64,000 nt of DNA from an uncultured Oscillospiraceae bacterium (GTDB taxonomy: Bacteria > Bacillota > Clostridia > Oscillospirales > Ruminococcaceae), in contig CAKSZX010000007.1 of NCBI GenBank assembly GCA_934526065.1, forward strand, positions 54,189-118,188. The letters run 5' to 3'. Below the pieces are notes generated by a model, which ran no database searches, was not told the origin of the DNA, and was given only the letters and a program-made list of their open reading frames with translations. How positions within the stretch are numbered: the stretch's first letter is position 1; every line of letters starts with the position of its first letter. The position numbers were made by a program, and so were the translations under genes. Positions 14,935-24,604 of this stretch are shown here, in pieces.

Positions 14935-17245
14935 TTGTTTAAACAATCTCTCAGTCAGCTGCGCTGACAGCTCTCTTTACCAAAGAGAGCCTATATTTCG
15001 CCGCCCTTGTGTAAAGGGAGGTGGTTTTTCGTAAGAAAAACCGGAGGGATTGACCTTCGTACGAAAAACTGATTTGCTATCGAACTTACAATCAAATATC
15101 GTATATAAACAAAATGTTTCCAATCTCTCAGTCAGCTAACGCTGACAGCTCTCTTTACCAAAGAGAGCCTGTCTTGCGATTTGTCATTGATGCTTGTTTA
15201 CAGCTGAAAATCGGTTCATATAATCTGCAATAAGGCGACCAATGGTCGCCCCTACGGGCTATTTGTAATTTACTGTCGTCGGTTGCAGAATAATATTTCA
15301 AAAAAGTTAAGTGCCTTGCCGGTCATAAACAGTAATTATGAAGTTAAATCGTAGGGGCGTTCATTGAACGCCTATGCAAACCGCAGGTTTGCACATTGAC
15401 AACCTGTTTACATCAAATTTCTGTTACAAATAATAGCCCCAAAAATCTGCAGCCTTGCCGCCCTTTGGTAAAGGGAGGTGGTTTTTCGTTAGAAAAACCG
15501 GAGGGATTGACTTTGGTACGATAATCTGATTTGTAAGCGAACTTACAACCGAATATCGTATGTAAACAAAATGTTTCCAATCTCTCAGTCAGCTACGCTT
15601 ACAGCTCTCTTTACCAAAGAGAGCCTTGCTGTTCGTTGGGTTTAAAATGTTGATTTACAACCAAACAAGTGTACCAAAGAGAGCCGGTTTTGCAATTTGT
15701 CATAAATGCTTGTTTATAGAGGAATTTCAGATTAAATAATTTGAAAATCAACCCTCCTGTCGGCTTCGCCGACACCCTCCCTTGCACAGGGAGGGCAAGT
15801 TTTGCTGTCTGTTCGGATACTTTATTGTAGTGGGAAACTATTTTAAACAATCTGCAATTTATTTCTGTGGGCTATAAAACCAATAGCACTTCGGCTCCCT
15901 TGTGCAAGGGGAGCTGGCGGCGTTAGCCGTCTGAGGGGTTGTTAAGCAACCTGTTTACATCAAATTTCTGTTACAAATAATAGCCCCAAAAATCCGCAGC
16001 CTTGCCGCCCTTTGGTAAAGGGAGGTGGTTTTTCGTAAGAAAAACCGGAGGGATTGACCTTGGTACAATAATCTGATTTGCAAGCGAACTTGTTACCAAA
16101 TATCGTATGTAAACAAAATGTATTTACAATCTCTCAGTCAGCTGCCGCTGACAGCTCTCTTTACCAAAGAGAGCCTTGCTGTTCGTTTGGTTTAAAATGT
16201 TGATTTACAACAAAAAAAGTGTACCTAAGAGAGCCGGTTTTGCGGTTTGTTTGGTTTGCTGTTTTATAAGGAAAAACAGTTTAAATAGTTTGAAAAGAGG
16301 CGACCAATGGTCGCCCCTACGGGCTATTTGTAATTTACCGTTGTCGGTTGCAGAATAACATTTCAAAAAAATTAAGTGCCTTGCCGGTCATAAACAGCAA
16401 TCATAAAGTTAAATCGTAGGGGCGTTCATTGAACGCCTATGCAAACCGCAGGTTTGCACATTGACAACCCTCCTGTCGGCTTCGCCGACACCCTCCCTTG
16501 CACAAGGAGGGCAAGTTTGTAGTTTGTTCGGTTTGATATTTCATAGCGGAAAATCGGGTCATATAATCTGCAATAAAGGCGACCAATGGTCGCCCCTACG
16601 GGCTATTTGTAATTTACCGCTGTCGGTTGCAGAATAATATTTCAAAAAAATTAAATGCCTTGCCGGTCATAAACAGTAATTATAAAGTTAAATCGTAGGG
16701 GCGTTCATTGAACGCCTATGCAAACCGTAGGTTTGCACATAAACAACCTGTTTACATCAAATTTCGACTATAAATAAATATTTTAAAAATTCACATTATC
16801 CTTGGCTCCACTGTGCAAGGGGAGCTGGCGGCGTTAGCCGACTGAGGGGTTGTTTTGCAAGTTTGAAATGATGGCAGTTTTACAGCTGAAAGTTGTTTTG
16901 AGCAACCCTCCCGGTGTTCGCTGACCGCTCACGCCACCCTCCCTTGCACAGGGAGGGCGAGTTTGCAGTTTGTTCGATTTGCTATTTTAAAGCGGAAAAT
17001 AAGATTAAGCAATTTGCCTAATCAATCTCTCAGTCAGCTACGCTGACAGCTCTCTTTATCAAAGAGAGCCTTGCAATTCGTTGGGCTTAAAATGTTGATT
17101 TACAACCAAACAAGTGTACCAAAGAGAGCCTGCCTCGCAATTTGTCATAAATGCTTGTTTATATAGGAATTTCAGATTAAATAATTTGAAAATCAACCCT
17201 CCTGTCGGCTTTGCCGACACCCTCCCTTGCTCAAGGAGGGCAAGT
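14935..17245 (+). repeat. Repeat block R2 (hairpin-repeat mosaic, forward polarity)
   Basis: Family definitions (starts): RA = ATCTCTCAGTCAGC; RD = AACCCTCC then GTCGGC; RE = AACCCCTCAGACGG; RF = AATCCCTCCGG; RG = AACCCTTTTGTCACGC; RB = GTAGGGGCGACCATTGG; RC = GTAGGGGCGTTCATTG then GCAAACC/GGTTTGC. Elements: RA 14944, RF 15000, RA 15121, RB 15234, RC 15351, RF 15457, RA 15579, RD 15749, RE 15890, RF 16001, RA 16127, RB 16299, RC 16415, RD 16464, RB 16578, RC 16693, RE 16800, RD 16903, RA 17023 and RD 17194. RA, RC and RD are on the plus strand and RB, RE and RF on the minus strand. The block lies between convergent genes, and every ORF inside it is repeat translation. Confidence 0.9.
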
Positions 17246-17300
17246 TTGCAGTTTGTTCGGTTTGTTGTTTTATAGCACAAACCTGCTTTTATTGTATGAA

Positions 17301-17328
17301 AAAACGGCGGTCGGTGACCGCCGTTTAA
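17301..17328. terminator. Bidirectional terminator-like hairpin at the end of R2
   Basis: AAACGGCGGTC / GACCGCCGTTT is a perfect stem, suited to terminate the minus-strand gene that ends at 17451. Between them, 17340-17455 holds short imperfect repeats (AATCCGGT..AATTAAAA; CAAATTATTCGACTGT). Confidence 0.6.
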
Positions 17329-17450
17329 AGTTTTATAAATCCGGTCAATTAAAAATCCGGTTAATTAAAATATGTAAATGTAAAATATGTAAATGCCGAA
17401 TTTAATCAAATTATTCAACCGTCAAATTATTCGACTGTCAAATTTTTCGA

Positions 17451-18008
17451 CTATTGAATTTCAAATTCTTCCGCATAATCAAATCTGTCGAATTTATCGT
17501 CGGAGGTTTTGTGTAAATTTTCGTCAACATAATTTGTCAAAGTCTTGGCGTAAACATCCCAGTTTTCCTCACGGTCAAAGTTTACTCTGCCCTCTTCCTC
17601 GGCGATTTCTTTTGCCAAACCGGACATCATTTGAATATATGTAAGGCTGATGTAGTCCTCTGCGCCCATATCCGCACCCTTGTCAATAAGAATGTTGTCA
17701 AATTGAACCAAAAGCTGTAAAAACTGGGGAACGGCGTATTCATATTCCCCGCTGAGAAGTTCGTTTTCGGAGATAAAGTCCGCAAATTCCTCAAAGGAGG
17801 CGTCAATTCCCGTGTAAAAAGCCAAGATATTCAAATCCTGCATGGTTATTTCACCGCTTCCCCCTGCAATGTAGCCGATAAAGGAGGCGGTTTCAAATTG
17901 CATCATCTGTTCAATATCTTTGCTGTCCAGTGGAAAATTTACAAATTCCGCACAGTTTGCGGCAATTTCGGCTAAATTGTTAAAAGCCTTTCTTAAATTA
18001 TAATCCAT
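17451..18008 (-). CDS. Acidic hypothetical protein
   Basis: 185 residues, strongly acidic, soluble and predicted to be mainly helical. I do not recognise a family. There are no Cys-rich or catalytic motifs that I can name. The minus-strand ATG at 18008 follows AAAGGTGAGGG, a good ribosome binding site. It lies downstream of the Nudix gene with a 132-base gap holding a hairpin, so it may have its own promoter. Confidence 0.65.
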   Translation of the reverse strand: MDYNLRKAFNNLAEIAANCAEFVNFPLDSKDIEQMMQFETASFIGYIAGGSGEITMQDLNILAFYTGIDASFEEFADFISENELLSGEYEYAVPQFLQLLVQFDNILIDKGADMGAEDYISLTYIQMMSGLAKEIAEEEGRVNFDREENWDVYAKTLTNYVDENLHKTSDDKFDRFDYAEEFEIQ

Positions 18009-18091
18009 TTGCCCTCACCTTTCTTTTTTCAACGGTATATATTTTGCCACAGCTTTGTGTTAATTTCAAGAGAGATTTTAAATCCCCAAAA

Positions 18092-18120
18092 CAAAAGGCG
18101 ACCTGTCGGCCACCTTTTTG
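18092..18120 (-). terminator. Probable terminator of the Nudix gene
   Basis: An imperfect stem AAAGGCGACC / GGCCACCTTTTT lies between the Nudix stop and the next minus-strand start. Confidence 0.5.
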
Positions 18121-18140
18121 ATTGTGATAACCTGCCCGGA

Positions 18141-18713
18141 TTAAAGCCAATCTTTCAGCTTTTCGTTCAGTTTTTTGTAAATTCTTTCAACAAACCACTT
18201 TTCGGTGGATTTTTCGTAGACTTCTTCAAGACCGAACCAGGCAACGCCGCTGTTTTCGTCGGCTTTCACGGTTAAATGCCGGTTTTCATCTGCCTGCATA
18301 AGGTATGTCACATTGTAGTGAAGATGACAGGGAACATATTCTCCGTGTTTTTCGTGGCCTTCTACCGGCAGAATTTCTGCCGAGTAAATTTTAGGGCTTA
18401 AAAGTTTTACGGATTTAACTCCGCTTTCTTCTTTTACTTCCCTCAGGGCAACTTGGGATAAATCTTCCTCCCCGTCGGCATGGCCTCCAAGCCAAGACCA
18501 GGCGTCATAAAGATTGTGGTACGCCATAAGAACCTTTGTGCCGTTGCCGTTTATAACCCAAGCCGAGGCGGTAAAATGGCCGATAAGATTACTGCGGCGG
18601 AAAATATCCTCCTGCCCCAAAAGGTTCAGCATAATCCGGCGGTCTTTTTCTTCCTGCCGGTTAAATGGGGTAAATTCCTCCAAGCGGATTTTAAGTTTCT
18701 CTCTGTCGGTCAT
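18141..18713 (-). CDS. Nudix hydrolase
   Basis: 190 residues. The Nudix box reads GGHADGEEDL then REVKEESGV, matching GX5EX7REUXEEXGU at about residues 83-106. The family hydrolyses nucleoside diphosphates linked to another moiety; the substrate is not evident. The start at 18713 (MTDREKLKIRL) is one base from the stop codon of the upstream 18715-18990 gene, implying translational coupling. An earlier in-frame start would overlap that gene by about 70 bases and is less likely. Confidence 0.88.
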   Translation of the reverse strand: MTDREKLKIRLEEFTPFNRQEEKDRRIMLNLLGQEDIFRRSNLIGHFTASAWVINGNGTKVLMAYHNLYDAWSWLGGHADGEEDLSQVALREVKEESGVKSVKLLSPKIYSAEILPVEGHEKHGEYVPCHLHYNVTYLMQADENRHLTVKADENSGVAWFGLEEVYEKSTEKWFVERIYKKLNEKLKDWL

Positions 18714-18714
18714 A

Positions 18715-18990
18715 TTAAAAATCAAACACCGGGCAACTTCTGTATTCCTCCGGCACTGCCCGTGGGTCAACTTCATGTTCAATATAGCTCTTAGGTGCGG
18801 CGATACGGCTGTTTAAAAAGTCTATAAAGGTTTTTTCGTCATAGTAAACGCCGTCGTCAACTTTTAAATTTTGGTTTGTGCAAACCCAATTTAAAAAGCA
18901 AGAGCAATAGGTGTCAAGGTTGTCCGCCACCAGGGCAGGCACTTTTGCAACGCTTAATCTGTCCTCTGAGCCGAGAAGTACATTTTTCAT
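18715..18990 (-). CDS. Small hypothetical protein coupled to the Nudix gene
   Basis: 91 residues from ATG 18990 (MKNVLLGSED); an in-frame GTG at 19002 is possible. It has a mixed alpha/beta composition with two Cys (TYCSCFLNW) and ends SCPVFDF. No family is recognised. It is the first gene of a minus-strand pair with Nudix and is divergent from the XRE regulator across about 135 bases. Confidence 0.6.
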   Translation of the reverse strand: MKNVLLGSEDRLSVAKVPALVADNLDTYCSCFLNWVCTNQNLKVDDGVYYDEKTFIDFLNSRIAAPKSYIEHEVDPRAVPEEYRSCPVFDF

Positions 18991-19124
18991 AATTTTCAAC
19001 ACTCTTTTCCGATATTTATTTAATATGATTATATAGCTAAATTAGATAAAATACAATAAAAATATTTATTTTCTTCCTTTAATATGGTATAGTATTTACA
19101 ATAATTTTTTCGGAGGAAAAGTAC

Positions 19125-19829
19125 ATGGACAACAACACTCTTATTTTACTTGGGAAAAACATACGCATATACCGCAAGCGGCGAGGTATGACCCTTGACC
19201 AACTGGCAGAGAAAATTTATAAAACAAAATCCAATGTCAGCAAGTATGAGCGTGGTTTGGTAGCCATTGATGTGGCCACCCTTATGGATATTTGCGGGGC
19301 ATTGGGCATAAGCCCACGGGTTTTACTGCCGGTAAATCAAAACGAAACCACATATACCCCGGCGGCCATTAAGACCCCCGGGAAAAAGGAATATCTCTAT
19401 GTTTCGGACGGGAGAAAAGACCTTGTCCGTGCGTTGATGGTTTACGGCCGGCCGGTGGGGGATAAAGTGCCGATAAATTTGTTTTACGGTTTGGTTTCTT
19501 TTGACAATCCGCAAAAATGCCGTGCTTTGTACTACGGTTCTATGTCACAGGAAGATGACACAGTAACATATTTGATGAGAAATCAGCGAAACAAAATAGA
19601 ATACGCCACAATTTGCGCTAAAAACCCCCTTAATTACAGTGGACAAAAGGTGGGAATGTTGACAGGTATTTCCGCAAGAAGTCTTATGCCTGCGGCGGCG
19701 AAATGTATTTTATCCGAAACCGAATTGCCGGAAAACGAAAAGCTGAAAGAGGCGTTGAAACTTTCCCGTGAGGATATTCGCCTGACAAAGAAGTACAATA
19801 TGTTTACCCTTGACCAGCTTGACTTTTAA
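19125..19829 (+). CDS. XRE-family regulator with a C-terminal sensor-like domain
   Basis: 234 residues. The N-terminal helix-turn-helix (about 8-64: IRIYRKRRGMTLDQLAEKI, then SNVSKYERG) is followed by a domain of about 165 residues I cannot name, rich in Tyr, Lys and beta-prone segments. TCGGAGG precedes the ATG, and TATAGT at about 19090 is a likely -10. Divergence from the small protein and Nudix pair suggests it may control them. A 15-base direct repeat TTATATGTGGCGTA lies just after the gene (about 19852-19872). Confidence 0.8.
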   Translation: MDNNTLILLGKNIRIYRKRRGMTLDQLAEKIYKTKSNVSKYERGLVAIDVATLMDICGALGISPRVLLPVNQNETTYTPAAIKTPGKKEYLYVSDGRKDLVRALMVYGRPVGDKVPINLFYGLVSFDNPQKCRALYYGSMSQEDDTVTYLMRNQRNKIEYATICAKNPLNYSGQKVGMLTGISARSLMPAAAKCILSETELPENEKLKEALKLSREDIRLTKKYNMFTLDQLDF

Positions 19830-20048
19830 TATTTATTCTTTATTATATGTGGCGTAATTATATGTGGCGTAGTCGCCAATAGGGAATAATTTTAGGGTTT
19901 TAATATCTGCAAAACAAGGAATTTAAAACCGACAACAGCCCGATTGACAATTCACCGGGGAACATCATCGGTTTCAGATAAGATTTATTAAATATTATAC
20001 TATTTTTTAGAAATTATATGCAATAATCTATTGACATTTTTATGAGGT

Positions 20049-20069
20049 TGATGTATATTTTATACATCA
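20049..20069. promoter_or_regulatory. Operator-like palindrome at the importer promoter
   Basis: TGATGTAT / ATACATCA is a perfect inverted repeat around a 5-base ATTTT centre. It overlaps the TATATT -10 box of a TTGACA-N17-TATATT promoter (the -35 starts near 20032). It resembles an ArgR box in base pattern, but the central spacing differs by one base, so the regulator is left open. Confidence 0.6.
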
Positions 20070-20113
20070 TAATGATTTTATTATGTTTTGATAATCTAAG
20101 AGGAGAATTTAAA

Positions 20114-20899
20114 ATGAAAAAAATTATTTCAATTATTTTGGCAGGCTGCCTTGTATTTGCACTTGCCGGTTGTTCATCAAATTCAAATTCACAGAGTGAA
20201 GATACAAATAAAAAACTCACCCTTGCAACAAGCGCAGACTTTCCCCCTTATGAATCCATAGACGATGAGGGCAACTATGTAGGTATCGACATTGAGGTTG
20301 CAAATGCCGTTGCGGAAAAATTGGGCATGGAGCTTGAAGTTGTAAACATGGACTTTAACTCAATCGTAAGTTCCGTTGCATCAGGCAAATATGATATAGG
20401 TATGGCCGGCCTTACGGTTACAGAGGACAGACTTGAAAGCGTTGACTTTACAGATCCTTACGCAAACGGCGTTCAGGTTGTTATTGTTCCGGAAAACAGC
20501 CCAATCACATCGGTTGACGATTTGTACGCAGAGGGCGCAAATTACACGGTAGGCGTTCAGCTTTCAACAACAGGTGACATTTACTTCTCCGGCGATATTG
20601 AGGACGGCCTTACAACATGTTCAATCAGCCAGTTTAAGGTTGCCACAGACGCTATCCTTGCTTTGACAACAGGCAAAGTTGACTGCGTAATCATAGACAA
20701 CGAACCTGCCAAAAAGTTTGTTGAACAGAACGAGGGAATTAAAATTCTTGACACCGAATACGCAAACGAAGATTATGCAATCTGCGTTTCAAAAGACAAC
20801 CGGACAGGTTTGCGTGACTCTATCAACACAGCTCTTGCAGAGCTTAAAGAAGAGGGCAAATTGAAGGAAATTGTTGACAAATACATCACAGCGGAATAA
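20114..20899 (+). CDS. Amino-acid ABC importer, substrate-binding lipoprotein
   Basis: 261 residues. A lipoprotein signal peptide with the lipobox LAGC places Cys at about residue 21. The mature part is a family 3 solute-binding protein (SBP_bac_3): ATSADFPPYES, GIDIEVANAVAEKLG, GKYDIGMAG and the YANGVQVVIV hinge. It delivers polar amino acids to the permease encoded next. I start at 20114 because AGAGGAG lies 9 bases upstream; the longer ORF begins within the promoter. Codon bias suggests high expression. Confidence 0.93.
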   Translation: MKKIISIILAGCLVFALAGCSSNSNSQSEDTNKKLTLATSADFPPYESIDDEGNYVGIDIEVANAVAEKLGMELEVVNMDFNSIVSSVASGKYDIGMAGLTVTEDRLESVDFTDPYANGVQVVIVPENSPITSVDDLYAEGANYTVGVQLSTTGDIYFSGDIEDGLTTCSISQFKVATDAILALTTGKVDCVIIDNEPAKKFVEQNEGIKILDTEYANEDYAICVSKDNRTGLRDSINTALAELKEEGKLKEIVDKYITAE

Positions 20900-20918
20900 A
20901 ATTAACACAGCATATACA

Positions 20919-20948
20919 GAGGGCAGTGTATCTGCCCTCATTTGTTTT
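20919..20948 (+). terminator. Intra-operon attenuating hairpin
   Basis: GAGGGCAG / CTGCCCTC is a perfect 8-bp stem with a 5-base loop between the binding-protein gene and the permease. The T-run is poor, so it probably lets some transcription through and sets a high binding-protein to permease ratio. Confidence 0.6.
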
Positions 20949-20959
20949 GGAGGTTTATA

Positions 20960-21703
20960 ATGTCGGGTACTCAGTCGGCCGTGTCAATTTGGTTTGATAA
21001 ATTTAAAAAAGAATTCATACTTAACTTTATAAAGGGCGCAAAGTGGAAATGGCTTGTAAACGGCCTTTCGGTAACAATACAAATCGCCCTGGCGGCAGTT
21101 GTAATAGGCATTGTCCTTGGGGCTCTTGTGGCGGTTGTCCGCACATCTTACGAGGGCAACAAAGACGAATTGCAGGGCTTTAAGGGGTCTTTGCTTAAAT
21201 TCGGCAACGGCCTTTGTTCTTTTTACTTAACTGTTATAAGAGGCACACCGGTGGTTGTTCAGCTTATGATTATGTATTACATAATTTTTGCCTCCTCCAC
21301 TAACGGCCAACTTATAGCAACCCTTTCTTTCGGTATAAACAGCGGCGCCTATGTGGCGGAAATATTCCGCAGCGGTATTTCCTCCGTTGAAAAAGGCCAA
21401 TTTGAGGCCGGCCGCAGCCTTGGCATGAATTATGTGCAGACAATGTGGTATATCATTATTCCACAGGCGATTAAAAACTGTTTGCCGGCTTTGGCAAACG
21501 AGTTTATAACCCTGTTAAAGGAAACTTCCGTTGCGGGCTATGTTACAATCACCGACCTTACAAGGGCAGGGGATTTGATCAGGGGCAACACATTTTCACC
21601 TTTTATGCCTCTTTTTGCCGTTGCACTTATTTATCTTGTAATGGTGGTTATTCTTACCCATTTTGTGGGCATTTTGGAAAAGAGACTTCGCAAAGGGGAT
21701 TGA
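20960..21703 (+). CDS. Amino-acid ABC importer, permease (HisM/GlnP type)
   Basis: 247 residues. A His/Glu/Gln/Arg/opine family permease with the IRGTPVVVQLMI motif (about 90-101) and the EAA loop that contacts the ATPase (EAGRSLGMN). About five membrane helices. The start is set by TTGGAGG 8 bases upstream. The expected GlnQ-type ATPase is absent: transcription ends at a strong terminator (about 21729-21755), so the transporter must borrow an ATPase encoded elsewhere. Confidence 0.92.
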   Translation: MSGTQSAVSIWFDKFKKEFILNFIKGAKWKWLVNGLSVTIQIALAAVVIGIVLGALVAVVRTSYEGNKDELQGFKGSLLKFGNGLCSFYLTVIRGTPVVVQLMIMYYIIFASSTNGQLIATLSFGINSGAYVAEIFRSGISSVEKGQFEAGRSLGMNYVQTMWYIIIPQAIKNCLPALANEFITLLKETSVAGYVTITDLTRAGDLIRGNTFSPFMPLFAVALIYLVMVVILTHFVGILEKRLRKGD

Positions 21704-21728
21704 CCTGCCCGGCGAAATTTAAGTATGA

Positions 21729-21757
21729 AAAGGCGAAATTTTCGCCTTTTTCTTTTT
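21729..21757 (+). terminator. Terminator of the importer operon
   Basis: AAAAGGCGAAA / TTTCGCCTTTTT hairpin. Confidence 0.85.
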
Positions 21758-22104
21758 GTGAAAAATATATAAATTGGCATATGATAAGGAATATAACAGG
21801 GGATTGTATTATTTTACGAAATTTGGCAAAATTATAAAAAATTTTTATGGCTTTTTATTTGCGGAAATTAAATTTTTTTAAAGCTGAACCTGCCCCAAAA
21901 GGGGGAAAAATTAACGGTGAAATATTTTTCTATAATTATGCTTTTATAATATATGTAAACTTTGTAAAATTATATGGTTTTACTTTTTAAATTATATTGA
22001 TTTAAATTAAGCGAAAATAGGCTATTGTTTAATTTTATAGCTGCTTTTGTGAAAAATTACCAAAAAAAGAGGTGAAAATTCTATATTAAAAACAGCAAAA
22101 GCGG
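21758..22104. other. AT-rich intergenic stretch before the C-S lyase gene
   Basis: I see no gene, repeat-family element or clear structured RNA here. A small CCCC..GGGG hairpin lies near 21892-21904 and the rest is strongly AT-rich. Confidence 0.5.
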
Positions 22105-22133
22105 TTGCCTTTTGATAAAATTTGTTCTATAAT
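22105..22133 (+). promoter_or_regulatory. Promoter of the MalY/PatB gene
   Basis: TTGCCT (22105-22110), a 17-base spacer, and TATAAT (22128-22133). The leader holds a GC-rich inverted repeat, TCGGGC / GCCCGA, at about 22150-22180, ending just before the AAGGAG site; it could modulate translation. Confidence 0.65.
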
Positions 22134-22204
22134 AAAACCGTAATAAGCAATCGGGCATTGAGGTGCTAAGCCCCGGCCCGAAAATAAAAAGGAGAAATTT
22201 TATT

Positions 22205-23428
22205 ATGGACAAGAATCTTAAATTTTATGACCTTTTCCAGCATGCTGACTTCATCAATGAAAGACACGGCATGGACTCAATCGCTGTTGACAGCATTCCG
22301 ATTCCAGGCGCAGAAGTAGATCCTGAATGGAAAAACTACATCATCCCTACATGGGTTGCTGACCAGTCATTCAAGACATGCCCTGCTATCCAGGACGCAG
22401 TTATCGCAAGAGCAAAACACCCTGCATTCGGTTACTTCAGACCAAGAGATGAATACTTTGAAGGTATCATCAGATGGCAGAAGAACCAGTACGATTCAGA
22501 TGTAACAAAAGAAGATATCGTTTATGCTAACGGCTTGCTCGGCGGCGTTATCTCAGCTTTGAACGTATTCTGCGAAAAAGGTGCTAATGTATTGCTTCAC
22601 GCTCCTACATACATCGGCTTCACAGGCTGCATCACAAACAACGGTTACCACATCGTTCACTCATGGTTGAAGAAGGATGAAAACGGCGTTTGGAGAATGG
22701 ACTACGAAGATATGGAAAAGAAGATCGTAGAAAACAGCATCCACGCTACAGTATTCTGCACACCTCACAACCCATGTGGCCGTGTATGGACAAAAGAAGA
22801 ACTCGAAAAAGCATACGCAATCTTCGAGAAATATGATGTTAAAGTTGTTGCTGACCAGATTTGGGCTGACTGTATCCACGTTGGTTACAAACACTGCCCA
22901 CCTGAAAACACAAATGCTTGGGCACAGCAGAACACAATTTCTTTCTATGCTCCTTCTAAGACATTCAACCTTGCTGGTTTCGTAGGTTCATACGGTATCA
23001 TCAGAAGCAAGTACTGGAGAGACAGATGGAACAAAGAAGCTTCACTCTCACACTACAACGACATGAACGTTCTCTGGATGCACGCTATGATCGGTGCATA
23101 CTCAGGTGAAGACGGATACGAATGGGTAAAATCATTCCAGGAAGCTATCACAGAAAACTCTGACTTGATCTACAACACATTGAAGTCAGTTCCTGGTATC
23201 GAAGTTGCTAAACCAGAAGGCACATTCATGATCTACGCTCAGTTCGATAAATACCTTGAAGACAAGGGTATGACAATTGACGAACTCCAGAAGAAGGGTG
23301 TTAAATACGGTGTTATCTGGCAGGATGGTCGTCCATTCCACGCACCAAACTCAATTCGTTTGAACATGGCTATCCCAACAGAAGCTTGTGCTGAAATGGC
23401 TCGTCGTCTTAAGGAATACATCCTGTAA
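22205..23428 (+). CDS. MalY/PatB-type PLP-dependent C-S lyase / aminotransferase
   Basis: 407 residues. Fold type I aminotransferase with the PLP lysine in APSKTFNLAGF, TPHNPCGRVW before the cofactor-binding region, and the MalY/PatB-type N-terminus (RHGMDSIAVD). Members cleave cystathionine or other C-S compounds, releasing thiol or H2S, and some moonlight as regulators. The start at 22205 follows AAAGGAG. Codon use is markedly more restricted than in its neighbours (CTC/CTT, GTT, AAC, GAA), consistent with very high expression. Confidence 0.88.
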   Translation: MDKNLKFYDLFQHADFINERHGMDSIAVDSIPIPGAEVDPEWKNYIIPTWVADQSFKTCPAIQDAVIARAKHPAFGYFRPRDEYFEGIIRWQKNQYDSDVTKEDIVYANGLLGGVISALNVFCEKGANVLLHAPTYIGFTGCITNNGYHIVHSWLKKDENGVWRMDYEDMEKKIVENSIHATVFCTPHNPCGRVWTKEELEKAYAIFEKYDVKVVADQIWADCIHVGYKHCPPENTNAWAQQNTISFYAPSKTFNLAGFVGSYGIIRSKYWRDRWNKEASLSHYNDMNVLWMHAMIGAYSGEDGYEWVKSFQEAITENSDLIYNTLKSVPGIEVAKPEGTFMIYAQFDKYLEDKGMTIDELQKKGVKYGVIWQDGRPFHAPNSIRLNMAIPTEACAEMARRLKEYIL

Positions 23429-23459
23429 TCTGATTGTTTACAGAAGTAACTTAATAATT

Positions 23460-23490
23460 AAGCTCCGCAGTAATGCGGAGCTTTTTGTTT
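23460..23490 (+). terminator. Terminator of the C-S lyase gene
   Basis: AAGCTCCGCA / TGCGGAGCTTTTT hairpin. Confidence 0.85.
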
Positions 23491-23499
23491 GGTTTGTTG

Positions 23500-24590
23500 A
23501 TTTATAAGGGAAAAACAGTTTAAATAGTTTGAAAAGAGGCGACCAATGGTCGCCCCTACAGGCTATTTGTGATTTACTGTTGTCGGTTACATAATAATAT
23601 TTCAAAAAAATTAAGTGCCTTGCCGGTCATAAACAGTAATTATAAAGTTAAATCGTAGGGGCGTTCATTGAACGCCTATGCAAACCGCAGGTTTGCACAT
23701 TGACAACCTGTTTACATCAAATTTCGGCTACAAATAACAACCCCAAAATCCGCAATTTTGCCGCCCTTTGGTAAAGGGAGGTGGTTTTTCGAAAGAAAAA
23801 CCAGAGGGATTGACCTTGATACAACAACCTAATTTGCGCGTATGTAAAGAAAATGTTTTTCAATCTCTCAGTCAGCTACGCTGACAGCTCTCTTTACCAA
23901 AGAGAGCCATGCTGTTCGTTCGGTTTGAAATGCTGATTTGCAACCGAACAAGTGTAACAAAGAGAGCCTGTCTTGCGATTTGTCATAGATGCTTGTTTAT
24001 AGCGGAAGACAGTTCAAATAATTTGAAAAGAGGCGACCAATGGTCGCCCCTACGGGCTATTTGTGATTTACTGTTGTCGGTTACAAGTAAATGTATTTGT
24101 GAATTAGCGTCGTAGGGGCGTTCATTGAACGCCTATGCAAACCGTAGGTTTGCACATTGACAACCTGTTTACATTGAATTTCGGCAACAAATAACAAGCC
24201 CAAAAATCCGCAGCCTTGCCGCCCTTGTACCCATAGGGCATAACATGTAAAGGGAGGTGGTTTTTCGTAAGAAAAACCGGAGGGATTGACCTCGATACAA
24301 CAACCTAATTTGCAACCGAATATCGTATATAAACAAAATGTTTTTCAATCTCTCAGTCAGCTGCGCTGACAGCTCTCTTTACCAAAGAGAGCCTTGCTGT
24401 TCGTTGGGTTTAAAATGCTGATTTGCAACCGAACAAGCGTATCAAAGAGAGCCTGTTTTGTGGTTTGTTTGGATTGTTGTTTTATAAGGGAAAAACAGTT
24501 TAAATAGTTTGAAATGAGGCGACCAATGGTCGCCCCTACGGGCTATTTGTGATTTACTGTTGTCGGTTACAAGGAAATGTATTTCTGAAT
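23500..24590 (+). repeat. Repeat block R3 (forward polarity, nearly periodic)
   Basis: Elements: RB 23538, RC 23653, RF 23760, RA 23861, RB 24032, RC 24111, RF 24217 (with nested loop insertion), RA 24346 and RB 24518. The order RB-RC-RF-RA is repeated twice with a period of about 490 bases, and the linkers between elements are also conserved. The block lies between the convergent C-S lyase and TetR genes. Confidence 0.9.
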
Positions 24591-24604
24591 TAGCAGAAAA
24601 ATTT

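Noticed and set aside
15611..15850. ORFs inside repeat blocks (also 2874-3101, 3169-3363, 17059-17280, 31159-31445, 49230-49516 and others)
   Set aside because: They are translations of the RA, RD, RF and linker repeats. The same peptide fragments recur wherever the repeat occurs, on either strand, without ribosome binding sites.
14935..17245. Repeat blocks as CRISPR arrays
   Set aside because: The elements differ in family, length and spacing, alternate in strand, and have conserved linkers rather than unique spacers; no cas genes are present.
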